Below, piece by piece: positions 44,365 to 52,664 of a stretch of DNA of 64,000 nt. Origin of the DNA: Candidatus Gastranaerophilales bacterium (GTDB taxonomy: Bacteria; Cyanobacteriota; Vampirovibrionia; Gastranaerophilales; Gastranaerophilaceae). The notes under the pieces are model-generated. The model saw only the letters and a program-made list of their open reading frames with translations, had not been told where the DNA came from and searched no databases. The DNA lies in the NCBI GenBank assembly GCA_944322885.1, contig CALUQH010000031.1:62001-126000 (forward strand), in the 5' to 3' direction. The position numbers and the translations under genes are program-made. Positions within the stretch are counted from its first letter, which is position 1, and each line of letters starts with the position of its first letter.

Positions 44365-45583
44365 ACGTTATCTTGCCAAAAAGGCTAAAAAATTAGGAAT
44401 TACAGTAGAAGAATTAAAGGCACAAGGGACTTCTTCTCCTGTGACAGAAGAAAAAACTGTCGTTCAAACGCCTGTTCAACCGCAGGAAGAATCTGCAGTT
44501 CAGCTTAACAATATTCCGCCGGCTCAGCCTCAATATGTTCAGAGAACGATTCAGGAAGAATTAAATAATGAACAGAATCAGGAAAATATTCATCAGCCTT
44601 TCAGCGGTATGCAGCCGGAAACTGTTAGGACAGAAGTTCCGTCATATATTTTCGGTCCTTCAAGGATGGATGAAACGCCAAAATATAACAGCAATCCTAT
44701 AAATGAACCGGTAAAACCGGAAATCAAGGATACCAGAGAGAATAAATTCGGACTTATCGGATATCCTCTCGGGCATTCGCTTTCAAAAATTATACATGAA
44801 GCAGGGTTTAAAAGCCTTGGGATTAGTGCAACTTATGATATATTAGAAACACCGCCGGACAGCCTAGTGGATAGAATTAAATGGCTGAAATCGAACGGTT
44901 ATAAAGGATTTAATGTTACAATACCTTTAAAACTCCCGATTTCTCTCTTTGTAAATGAAGTTGATAAATATGCCGATCTTGCCCGCGCAGTTAATACTGT
45001 TTATATCGGCGCGGATAAATCTTTAAAGGCTTATAATACCGATGTTATTGGCTTTAAAAGAGCAATTCCTTCAGATATCAATTTACGCGGTAAAAAAGTT
45101 GCAATCCTTGGAACCGGCGGGGCTGCGCATGCTGCCTGCGTTGCACTTACTGAATGCGGAGTTGAGGAGATTGCGTTTTTTACCCGTAATATTCCGAATT
45201 CTATTGAGTTGATGAATTATGTAAGACGGAAATTCCCTTCTGTAAATTTCAATGTTTATCAGATAGAAAATATAAGACACTTAGGTGAATATTCAATGCT
45301 TGTCAATACAACACCAATCGGAATGCTCGGGAAAGCAGGAGATATGATGCCTGTTGAGGAGTCAGCGCTGAAAACATTAAATTCTGAAGCTGTTGTATAC
45401 GATGTTATTTATAATCCTAAAAAAACTGTTTTGATAAAAGCTGCTGAACAGTTAAATTTAAGAACTATAACAGGTCTGGACATGCTTATTTTTCAAGCGG
45501 TTGCGGCTCAGGAAATCTGGTTTGGCCCAGGCAGAACTCCGGATTGGAAAGATATGAAGATTGCTGCTCTGGAAGCACTTTAG
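44345..45583 (+). CDS. aroE: shikimate dehydrogenase with a 130-residue disordered N-terminal extension
   Basis: The catalytic core begins near residue 134 (KFGLIGYPLGHSLSKIIHE) and contains FNVTIPLKLPI with the catalytic Lys, AYNTDVIGFKRA, the NADP loop ILGTGGAAHAA, and NTTPIGMLGKAGDMMP. It reduces 3-dehydroshikimate in aromatic amino-acid synthesis. Ahead of the core is an unusual stretch rich in Gln, Pro, Asn and Glu starting MNPELYERYLAKKAKKLGIT, with no homology I recognise. The ATG at 44345 lies within the end of topA; a start inside the extension cannot be ruled out, but the frame is continuous and codon use is normal. Confidence 0.9.
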   Translation: MNPELYERYLAKKAKKLGITVEELKAQGTSSPVTEEKTVVQTPVQPQEESAVQLNNIPPAQPQYVQRTIQEELNNEQNQENIHQPFSGMQPETVRTEVPSYIFGPSRMDETPKYNSNPINEPVKPEIKDTRENKFGLIGYPLGHSLSKIIHEAGFKSLGISATYDILETPPDSLVDRIKWLKSNGYKGFNVTIPLKLPISLFVNEVDKYADLARAVNTVYIGADKSLKAYNTDVIGFKRAIPSDINLRGKKVAILGTGGAAHAACVALTECGVEEIAFFTRNIPNSIELMNYVRRKFPSVNFNVYQIENIRHLGEYSMLVNTTPIGMLGKAGDMMPVEESALKTLNSEAVVYDVIYNPKKTVLIKAAEQLNLRTITGLDMLIFQAVAAQEIWFGPGRTPDWKDMKIAALEAL

Positions 45584-45584
45584 G

Positions 45585-45612
45585 TTGAAAAATTCATAAA
45601 ATATGTTATAAT
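45585..45612 (+). promoter_or_regulatory. promoter of prepilin E
   Basis: TTGAAA (45585-45590) and TATAAT (45607-45612) are 16 bases apart, immediately after the aroE stop. GAAGGAG and the ATG at 45648 follow. Confidence 0.7.
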
Positions 45613-45647
45613 TTATTATAGAGTTAAGTTTAAAAGAAGGAGTTGTA

Positions 45648-46492
45648 ATGAAAAGATTATTAAGTCATGAGCTTCGGGGGGGGGGCATTCCCGGCTAGTT
45701 TCAACAATTTCAGCGGTTGAAAAAAATATAAAGATCTGTTATTATAGTGATGGTTTACATCACATAATGAGAGGTTTATTCATGAAAAGAGCATTTACAC
45801 TCGCCGAGGTTTTGGTAACTCTTGGTATTATTGGTGTTGTTGCAGCAATGACTTTGCCTGCGCTTATACAAAATTATCAGCATAAGGTTTTGGAAACTCA
45901 ATTTAAAAAGGCTTATTCCATACTTTATCAGCTTGTTTTGGATGTTCAAAACGATACAGGTATGCCGTTGAATGTAAAAGATTATGCTTATGAGTATACC
46001 GGCGATAATTGGAAATTATATAATGCGTTAAAACCTTATATTATTGCTAATTTTTGTACAACAAGCGGATGTATAGACAGAATTAAAGTTGATGAGAACG
46101 ATGATAGACCTACAGCTATTCAAAATATGAAAGAATATAAAACTTATAACAATAAAGTGAATACAAGTTCTTATTATATGGAAGGCGGAGGTTTTATTTT
46201 GCCTGATAGTATGTCAATTTATATAGAAAATTATAATCAAAAGAATTTAATGCTGTCTGTAGATGTAAATGGAGTTGGAAAGCGCCCAAATCGCTGGGGA
46301 CACGACTTATTTACATTTTCAATAGATAATGAAACCGGAAAATTGATTCCTAACGGCGTTAAAGGAGCGCAATTTGATGATACTAAAAGAGAGATGTATT
46401 GTTCTCTGACATCTATCGCTAAAGATAACGGAATTACCTGTTCTTATTACGCATTAACTGATCCGGATTATTTTAAAAAACTGCCTAAATAG
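45648..46492 (+). CDS. prepilin-like protein E, frame interrupted by a G10 tract
   Basis: AGAAGGAG precedes the ATG at 45648; MKRLLSHELR leads into the tract. As written the frame reads GGGIPG and stops at TAG after 16 codons. With 11 G it stays open into a 49-residue leader and FTLAEVLVTLGIIG (281 residues in total). Unlike D, an internal ATG at 45782 has its own AGAGG site and would give a minimal leader MKRA before FTLAEV, so E may be translated whatever the tract length. The mature domain shares DVNGVGKRPNRWGHDLFTFS with D and F in variant form. Its stop is one base from that of the convergent permease gene. Confidence 0.8.
45676..45685. repeat. G10 homopolymer (coding sense) in prepilin E
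   Basis: Ten G on the + strand in the context GAGCTTC-G10-CATTCCCGGCT. One more base opens the frame. Confidence 0.9.
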
Positions 46493-46493
46493 G

Positions 46494-47720
46494 TTATTCG
46501 TATCTCAGTGCATCAATCGGATTTAAAAGAGACGCTTTGTAAGCCGGGTAATAACCGAACAATACACCTATTGCACCGGAAAAGCCAAGCGACAGTAATA
46601 TCGAAAAAAGTGATATTGAAACAGTCATAACTCCGGATACCTGGACAATTTGTGCGCCTATTATCCCGACAGCGACCCCGATTAGCCCGCCGATGACGGA
46701 TAATAAAAATGATTCTATCAAAAATTGTATTCTTATATCAGATGGTTTGGCGCCTATTGCCATTCTTATCCCGATTTCTTTTGTACGTTCGGTTACGGAA
46801 ACAAGCATAATATTCATAATCCCAATACCTCCGACAAGTAGCGATACAGATGCGATTGAGGCAAGTAGAATTGCAAATGTCTGTACTGTTGATTTCATTT
46901 TTTCTTGAAATTCGGCAGAATTTCTGATTTCAAAATCGTTTTCCTGATTTTTGCCTATTCTGTGGCGAGCCACAAGAAGTTCTTCTATATCCTGTTGAGC
47001 AAGTGAAACATCGTCTGGATCAGAACCTTTGACAACTATCATTGATACAGTACCCGGAAATACTGTACCGAATACCTTTTTTTGTGCTGTAGTTATGGGA
47101 ATGAATATCAAATCATCCTGATCCATAGGGCCCATACTTCCCTTTGATTTAAGAGTCCCGATTACTTTGAAAGGAATTCCGCCGACTCTCATAATTCTTC
47201 CTATCGGGTCTAAATCCCCGAAAAGTTCTGCGGCTACCGTTGAACCTATAACCGTTACTTTGGCAGAGTTTTTAATATCTTCGGGAATAAAGCCTCTTCC
47301 TGAATTAACTTCGTAATTCTTTATGTAAAAATATTCAGGATCTGTTCCGTAAACAGTGCTTGCCCAGTTCTGGTTCCCATAGGTAAGCTGTTTTGACTCG
47401 GAACTTACTGAAGATACGGCTTCTACCCCTCTTGCATTTTTTTTTATCGCTTCTGCATCTTTAATTGTCAGAGTCGGACGGGTTCCCATACCCATTCTTA
47501 CACCGCCTGTTTTTGCGGAAGCTGAGCGGATAGTAAGGAGATTGCTCCCCATTGATTCCATATCTTTTTGAACTTTTTCGCGGGCGCCTGTACCTACAGC
47601 AAGCATTATGATTACAGCGCTGACACCTATGATTATACCGAGACTTGTCAGCATTGAGCGCATTTTATTTATTTTTAATGACACTACCGCCATTTTTACT
47701 AAAGATTTGAAATCTATCAT
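46494..47720 (-). CDS. macB: MacB-type ABC transporter permease
   Basis: A 408-residue MacB/FtsX-like permease: membrane helix at about 20-40 (SLGIIIGVSAVIIMLAVGTG), a periplasmic MacB core domain to about residue 270, and three C-terminal helices including GGIGIMNIMLVSVTERTKEIGIRMAIGA. In E. coli MacB the ATPase is fused to the permease; here it is a separate gene upstream. It should work with the ATPase, MacA-like adaptor and TolC-like channel of the same operon to export a drug, peptide or lipid-like substrate. A GACCTC/GAGGTC hairpin lies in the 47-base gap before it and may tune expression. Confidence 0.88.
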   Translation of the reverse strand: MIDFKSLVKMAVVSLKINKMRSMLTSLGIIIGVSAVIIMLAVGTGAREKVQKDMESMGSNLLTIRSASAKTGGVRMGMGTRPTLTIKDAEAIKKNARGVEAVSSVSSESKQLTYGNQNWASTVYGTDPEYFYIKNYEVNSGRGFIPEDIKNSAKVTVIGSTVAAELFGDLDPIGRIMRVGGIPFKVIGTLKSKGSMGPMDQDDLIFIPITTAQKKVFGTVFPGTVSMIVVKGSDPDDVSLAQQDIEELLVARHRIGKNQENDFEIRNSAEFQEKMKSTVQTFAILLASIASVSLLVGGIGIMNIMLVSVTERTKEIGIRMAIGAKPSDIRIQFLIESFLLSVIGGLIGVAVGIIGAQIVQVSGVMTVSISLFSILLSLGFSGAIGVLFGYYPAYKASLLNPIDALRYE

Positions 47721-47767
47721 TCTTACCCTTTCCCTAGACCTCCCATGCGAGAGGTCAGGTTTTATTT

Positions 47768-48472
47768 TTAGTATGGAATTGTCGTATGTTCATTTATTTC
47801 ATCAGATATTATATTGCCGTCTTTAAATCTGACAACGCGTTTGCAATACTGTGCAATATCAGGTTCGTGAGTTACAAGAACTATTGTTTTACCCATTTCT
47901 TTGTTAAGGTTAACAAAAAATTCCATAACTTCAATACTTGTTTTGGTATCAAGGTTTCCTGTAGGTTCGTCTGCAAGAATAAGCGGCGGGTCATTTACGA
48001 TAGCACGTGCTATTGCAACTCTCTGCTGCTGACCGCCCGACATCTGGTTTGGCATGTGGTCTTCTCTTTTTTCAAGCCCGACTATTTCTAAAGCTTTTTT
48101 AGCTCTTATAATTCGTTCTTCTTCAGGGATTCCTTTGTAAATCATAGGCAGTTCAACATTTTCCAGTGCGGTTGTTCTTGAAATAAGATTGAACCCCTGA
48201 AATACAAAACCCATTTTTTCATTTCGTACCATTGCAAGGTTATCAGTATCCAGAGAAAGCATGTCAATTCCGTCAAGGTGATAGCTTCCGGAATTAGGTT
48301 TGTCTAGTGTTCCGAGCATATTCATAAAAGTTGATTTGCCGGAGCCTGAGGCACCCATAATCGCGACAAATTCCCCTTTTTCAACGGACAATGATACACA
48401 GTTTAAGGCATTAAAGCTGTCTTCGCCTGTCTGGTATGTTTTTATTGCATCTTTGACTTCTATCAGACTCAT
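47768..48472 (-). CDS. MacB/LolD-type ABC transporter ATP-binding protein
   Basis: Walker A is GASGSGKSTF near residue 39, the signature NQMSGGQQQRVAIARAI near 141, and Walker B PLILADEPTGNLD near 162, with the switch histidine in VTHEPD. A length of 234 is typical for the FtsE/LolD/MacB-type ATPases. The start overlaps the end of the macA-like gene by one base. It powers the permease encoded next. Confidence 0.93.
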   Translation of the reverse strand: MSLIEVKDAIKTYQTGEDSFNALNCVSLSVEKGEFVAIMGASGSGKSTFMNMLGTLDKPNSGSYHLDGIDMLSLDTDNLAMVRNEKMGFVFQGFNLISRTTALENVELPMIYKGIPEEERIIRAKKALEIVGLEKREDHMPNQMSGGQQQRVAIARAIVNDPPLILADEPTGNLDTKTSIEVMEFFVNLNKEMGKTIVLVTHEPDIAQYCKRVVRFKDGNIISDEINEHTTIPY

Positions 48473-49659
48473 TATAACCTCGGGATACGCATTCTGCCGG
48501 AGTTTTCTGCTTTTTCGTTTTTACTTCTTATGCCGACAATAACCCGTGTACCCTCCTGGATTTTGTCGGAAATAATTTCTGTTGAACTGTCATTGTTTGC
48601 TCCGGTTTTTATCTCAACACGTTTTGGTTTGCCTTTTTCCAAAATCCAGATACCCTGATTTTTGTATTTTGGTCCGTTGATATCCGGTGTAAATTTTAAT
48701 GCCATATTTGGAACGCATTTTACGTTTTCACTTTTGTTTGTAATTATTGATACATTCGCGGTCATTCCGGGTTTAAGTTTCAAATCTTCGTTGTTAACAT
48801 CAACAATTACAGTATATGTTACAACATTGGACTCTGTTGTCGGGGAAAGTCTTACCTGTGTGACTTTTCCGTTAAAATTCATATCAGGATAGCCGTCAAT
48901 TGTGTATGTTACATCCTGTCCTTCTGCAACTTGCCCTATATCGGCTTCAGAAACACTTACTTCAATCTGCATGTTGGTTAAATCCTGAGCGATTGTAAAA
49001 AGTTCAGGAGCCTGAAAGCTTGCGGCAACAGGAGAACCAAGGTCAATTTCTCTAGAAATTACTGTACCGTCAACAGGAGCAATAATTTTTGTGTACCCCA
49101 AATTTGTCTGAGCTGTTTTTAGTGATGCCTGATATTGCGCAATCTGTGCTTTGGCTGCGTTAATTTGTGCTACGTCTGATTTGTAAGTGCTGTATTTTTC
49201 ATCAAGTTCGCTTTTAGCTACAAAGTTTTTGGCATAAAGATTTTTGTATCTTATATACTGTTGTCTGTCAAAATCGGCTACTGCCTGTAATCTTGCTACA
49301 TTTGCCTGTGCATTAGCTATCTGCGCCTGATTTTGCTGAACAGTTGCCTCAAAGTTTGCCGGGTCAATTTGTGCCAATATCTGGCCTTTTTTTACAACAT
49401 CGTTATAGTCAACATAAATTTCTTTAATAAGTCCTGATACTGTCGAACCTACACTTACCGTGTTTACCGGATTAATTGTCCCCGATGCCTCTACAACTTC
49501 TGTAATGGTGCATAGCTTAACCGCCCTTGTACGGTACTTTACTTTGTTAGCGGTAACAAAGCTTGCAGAACCGATTATTAAAACGGCTATTGCTCCGGAA
49601 ATAATTGCTATATGACGTTTTTTTATTTGTAATTGTTTAAATTTTTCAAAACTTATCAT
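48472..49659 (-). CDS. macA: MacA-type membrane fusion protein
   Basis: A membrane helix (about 17-36) precedes a lipoyl half-motif VVEASGTINPVNTVSVGSTV, a long coiled-coil hairpin of Gln/Ala-rich heptads (about 105-180), the second lipoyl half GYTKIIAPVDGTVISREIDL and beta-barrel domains. It links the inner-membrane transporter to the outer-membrane channel. Its start overlaps the TolC-like stop by four bases. Gene order tolC-macA-ATPase-permease supports a complete tripartite pump. Confidence 0.92.
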   Translation of the reverse strand: MISFEKFKQLQIKKRHIAIISGAIAVLIIGSASFVTANKVKYRTRAVKLCTITEVVEASGTINPVNTVSVGSTVSGLIKEIYVDYNDVVKKGQILAQIDPANFEATVQQNQAQIANAQANVARLQAVADFDRQQYIRYKNLYAKNFVAKSELDEKYSTYKSDVAQINAAKAQIAQYQASLKTAQTNLGYTKIIAPVDGTVISREIDLGSPVAASFQAPELFTIAQDLTNMQIEVSVSEADIGQVAEGQDVTYTIDGYPDMNFNGKVTQVRLSPTTESNVVTYTVIVDVNNEDLKLKPGMTANVSIITNKSENVKCVPNMALKFTPDINGPKYKNQGIWILEKGKPKRVEIKTGANNDSSTEIISDKIQEGTRVIVGIRSKNEKAENSGRMRIPRL

Positions 49660-51104
49660 TTATCATCCTCAATTGTAGTTGTTATGCTTTGCGGCAGCGC
49701 AATGGCTTTTTCAAGATTTGCTCTTGCAACATTATAGTTATAAACAGTTTGTACGTATGAAACCTGTGCATTATTGTAATTAACTTTTGCATCCTGAAGC
49801 TGAATATAGTCACCTAATCCTACTGCATATCTGCCATCTGCAAGTTCAAAGTTTTCTAAAGTTTGTTTTACTTTGACAGCAAGTAAAGGAATTTGTTTTT
49901 CTAATTGTATCATACTTATGTAGAGATTTTGCACCTCAAAATAAATATCCTGTTTTGCCTGATCAATTTCGGCTTCTGCCAGTTGAACCTGAAGCTTTGC
50001 ATTGTCTATTCTGTGTTTTTGCCCTTTAATATTAACGGAAGTACTTAAATTCACACCTACATTAAAAGAATTTGTATTATACTGGTCTCTGTAGCCGTAG
50101 CCTGCTGTTGCTGAAATTTCCGGAAGATATTCGCGTTTTGTATATTTCAATGCTTCTTTCATTGCATTTAAACTCGCATCATAAACCTTTAAATCCGGCC
50201 GGTTTTTATATGCAAGATTAACGGCTTCTTCAAAGGTGTAAGGGAAGGGGTCAAACTTATAATTATCAAGAATATTGATTTTTTCAACCTGTGAAGTTAA
50301 AAAAGCATCACTTACGTCTTTGGGCGGTTTGCTCAAATCTTTTTTTTCATCAATCTTTTCTAAATTTACAGGTACATAATTCGTTTGAAAGTTAAATGTT
50401 TCTGTATTTTCGATTTCATATTCAGGAGCAAAAGCTATGTACATTGAGTTATTAAGTTGAACAAGAGCATTTTTATATGCACGTTCTGATTCTACGAGAG
50501 TGACCTTTGAGTCACTTAGATTAACCTCTGCATTGACCAGATCAATTTTTGACCTTATACCTTCATCAAAATACGCTTTTGTTCGCTGGTAGTTACGTTC
50601 GTTAATTTGTACATTTGCCCTGTTTACATCAAGTGTGGCTTTTGCTGCGAGTACCCCGTAATAATTTGTTTTAACTCCAAAAATTGTTTCTAATACGGTA
50701 TCTTCAAATTCATAAAGAGCTGCAATTCTGTCAAAATTATACATTCTGATGTTAGCATTGGTTTTGCCAAAATTCCAAATAAGCTGGCTTATGCTTGCTT
50801 CTGCCGAATATATACTACTGTTAGTATTTCTTCTGTTATTTTTGTTATCCGTGAAGTTGTATCCGGTTCCAACGCCTAAAGTCGGGAAATAGTCCGATTT
50901 TGCGACTCCAAGATTCCCTTTTGCAATACCATAATTATATCTGGCTTTTTTGATAAGAGGACTGTTATTTAAGGCGATTTGAATACAGTCCTTAATATTT
51001 AAAACAGCATTTTTTTCAACACTCATTTGCTCTACAGCAAATGATGCGGGAATAAAGTAAAATAAACATATTACTACTAGCGCTGTTTTTATATAAAATT
51101 TCAA
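49656..51104 (-). CDS. TolC-family outer membrane efflux protein
   Basis: A signal peptide (about 1-23, ending SFA) is followed by two repeats typical of outer-membrane efflux channels: LNIKDCIQIALNNSPLIKKA near 36 and YTFEEAVNLAYKNRPDLKVY near 290, each with long helices. A length of 482 is normal. It is first in the efflux operon. Its presence implies an outer membrane. Confidence 0.92.
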   Translation of the reverse strand: MKFYIKTALVVICLFYFIPASFAVEQMSVEKNAVLNIKDCIQIALNNSPLIKKARYNYGIAKGNLGVAKSDYFPTLGVGTGYNFTDNKNNRRNTNSSIYSAEASISQLIWNFGKTNANIRMYNFDRIAALYEFEDTVLETIFGVKTNYYGVLAAKATLDVNRANVQINERNYQRTKAYFDEGIRSKIDLVNAEVNLSDSKVTLVESERAYKNALVQLNNSMYIAFAPEYEIENTETFNFQTNYVPVNLEKIDEKKDLSKPPKDVSDAFLTSQVEKINILDNYKFDPFPYTFEEAVNLAYKNRPDLKVYDASLNAMKEALKYTKREYLPEISATAGYGYRDQYNTNSFNVGVNLSTSVNIKGQKHRIDNAKLQVQLAEAEIDQAKQDIYFEVQNLYISMIQLEKQIPLLAVKVKQTLENFELADGRYAVGLGDYIQLQDAKVNYNNAQVSYVQTVYNYNVARANLEKAIALPQSITTTIEDDK

Positions 51105-51193
51105 GTTAAACCTCGTTACAATATAGTAACGATTAAAACATATATTTTGTTCATTTTAATCATTTATGGGGTGGAAATTTTGTAGATGTTTCT

Positions 51194-52663
51194 TTAATTA
51201 TCTTTCAAAGACCAGAAATCTTTTTGAAGCATTACAAGAAACGGTATCAATTCCAAGCGACCGATAAGCATGTTGAATATCATTATTGCCTTTGTAGAAA
51301 AATGTACCCCGTCAAAATTACCCATAGGTCCTGTTATTTTGGCAAATCCCGGTCCAATGTTACCGAGTGAAGTTATACCGCTGCTCAAACCAATTGTAGT
51401 ACTTTGTTCTATTATTGAAATAATTATTGAAGTTATCCCGAATATCAAAAAATAATAAAATGCAAAAACAACAATTTGTCTTGCAACATCACCTGATACT
51501 GTTTTATTATCAACTTTAATATTTATAATAGCATTGGGGTGAAGAATTTTTAAAAGTTCACTTTTCATTGCTTTAAAAATAATCATCCATCTGACCATTT
51601 TTAAGCCGCCGCCCGCAGAACTTGCACAGGAACCCATAAACATTACCATAAATAATAAAAGTTTAGATGTATAATCCCAGTTTATAAAATCTACACTGGC
51701 ACTTCCTGTTGATGTCGTAATACTGATGACCTGATATAAAGCATCTGTAAATCCTTGGAATATTGTTGAATGGCAATTTATAACAAGGGAAATTGTAATT
51801 AGTACTGCCATAAGCATAATCATTACGAAATATACTCTGAATTCTTCATTTTTGAATAATATGGAAGGCTTTTTCTGTATTAACGCCTGATATTGTATAT
51901 TAAAGCTTGCCCCTGCAAGGAACATAAAAATTAAAGTAATCCAGGTAATGTAATTTGAGTGATATCCCATTATACTTTCAGGATTTGGAGAAAATCCCCC
52001 TGCAGCTAAAGTTGCAAATGAATTACATATAGCATCAAAGCCGTTCATTCCAAACGCCATTAATAAAATTATCTGTAACATTGTCAAGCCTGCGTAAATT
52101 TTCCACAGAGCCGATGCAGTATTTCTTATTCTTGGCGTAAATTTATCTTCCGTAGGTCCCGGAGCCTCGGCAAAAAACATTTGACGTCCTGCAACCGCAA
52201 ATTGCGGAAGTATTGCTATAAATAAAACTATAATACCCAAACCTCCAAGCCAGTGTGTCAGTGAGCGCCAAAAAAAGAATGCATGCGGATAATCATAGGT
52301 AGTTAAAATTGTTGCACCTGTGGTTGTAATACCTGAAACTGCTTCAAATAAAGCGTTAATAGGAGAAATACCGTAAAAAAGATAAGGAATAGCAGATATT
52401 ATTCCGAAGATAATCCACGAGAAAGCGACAATAAATAATGCTTCTGCCTTTTTAATATCATTTAGATTTTCAAGTGTTGTGGCATTTGGAACAACTTTTC
52501 TGAAAATATAACCAAAACCTGCAGAGATAATTCCTGCCGTTAAAAATGGCAATATAGATGAATAATCGTGATAATAAATAGCAACTGCAATTGGTGCAAG
52601 TAGTACCAGACCTATATATATCATTGTTAAACCGATTGCGTTAGCTAAATAATTTAAGCGCAT
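51194..52663 (-). CDS. trkH: TrkH/KtrB-type potassium transport subunit
   Basis: Ten or more hydrophobic segments in 489 residues with the four pore-loop glycines of the Trk/Ktr family recognisable in GITTTGATILTTYD, LAAGGFSPNPESI, ITTSTGSASVDF and SLGNIGPGFAKI. It forms the K+ channel-like pore of the membrane complex. It begins one base after the trkA stop, so the two subunits are co-translated. Confidence 0.93.
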   Translation of the reverse strand: MRLNYLANAIGLTMIYIGLVLLAPIAVAIYYHDYSSILPFLTAGIISAGFGYIFRKVVPNATTLENLNDIKKAEALFIVAFSWIIFGIISAIPYLFYGISPINALFEAVSGITTTGATILTTYDYPHAFFFWRSLTHWLGGLGIIVLFIAILPQFAVAGRQMFFAEAPGPTEDKFTPRIRNTASALWKIYAGLTMLQIILLMAFGMNGFDAICNSFATLAAGGFSPNPESIMGYHSNYITWITLIFMFLAGASFNIQYQALIQKKPSILFKNEEFRVYFVMIMLMAVLITISLVINCHSTIFQGFTDALYQVISITTSTGSASVDFINWDYTSKLLLFMVMFMGSCASSAGGGLKMVRWMIIFKAMKSELLKILHPNAIINIKVDNKTVSGDVARQIVVFAFYYFLIFGITSIIISIIEQSTTIGLSSGITSLGNIGPGFAKITGPMGNFDGVHFSTKAIMIFNMLIGRLELIPFLVMLQKDFWSLKDN

Positions 52664-52664
52664 T

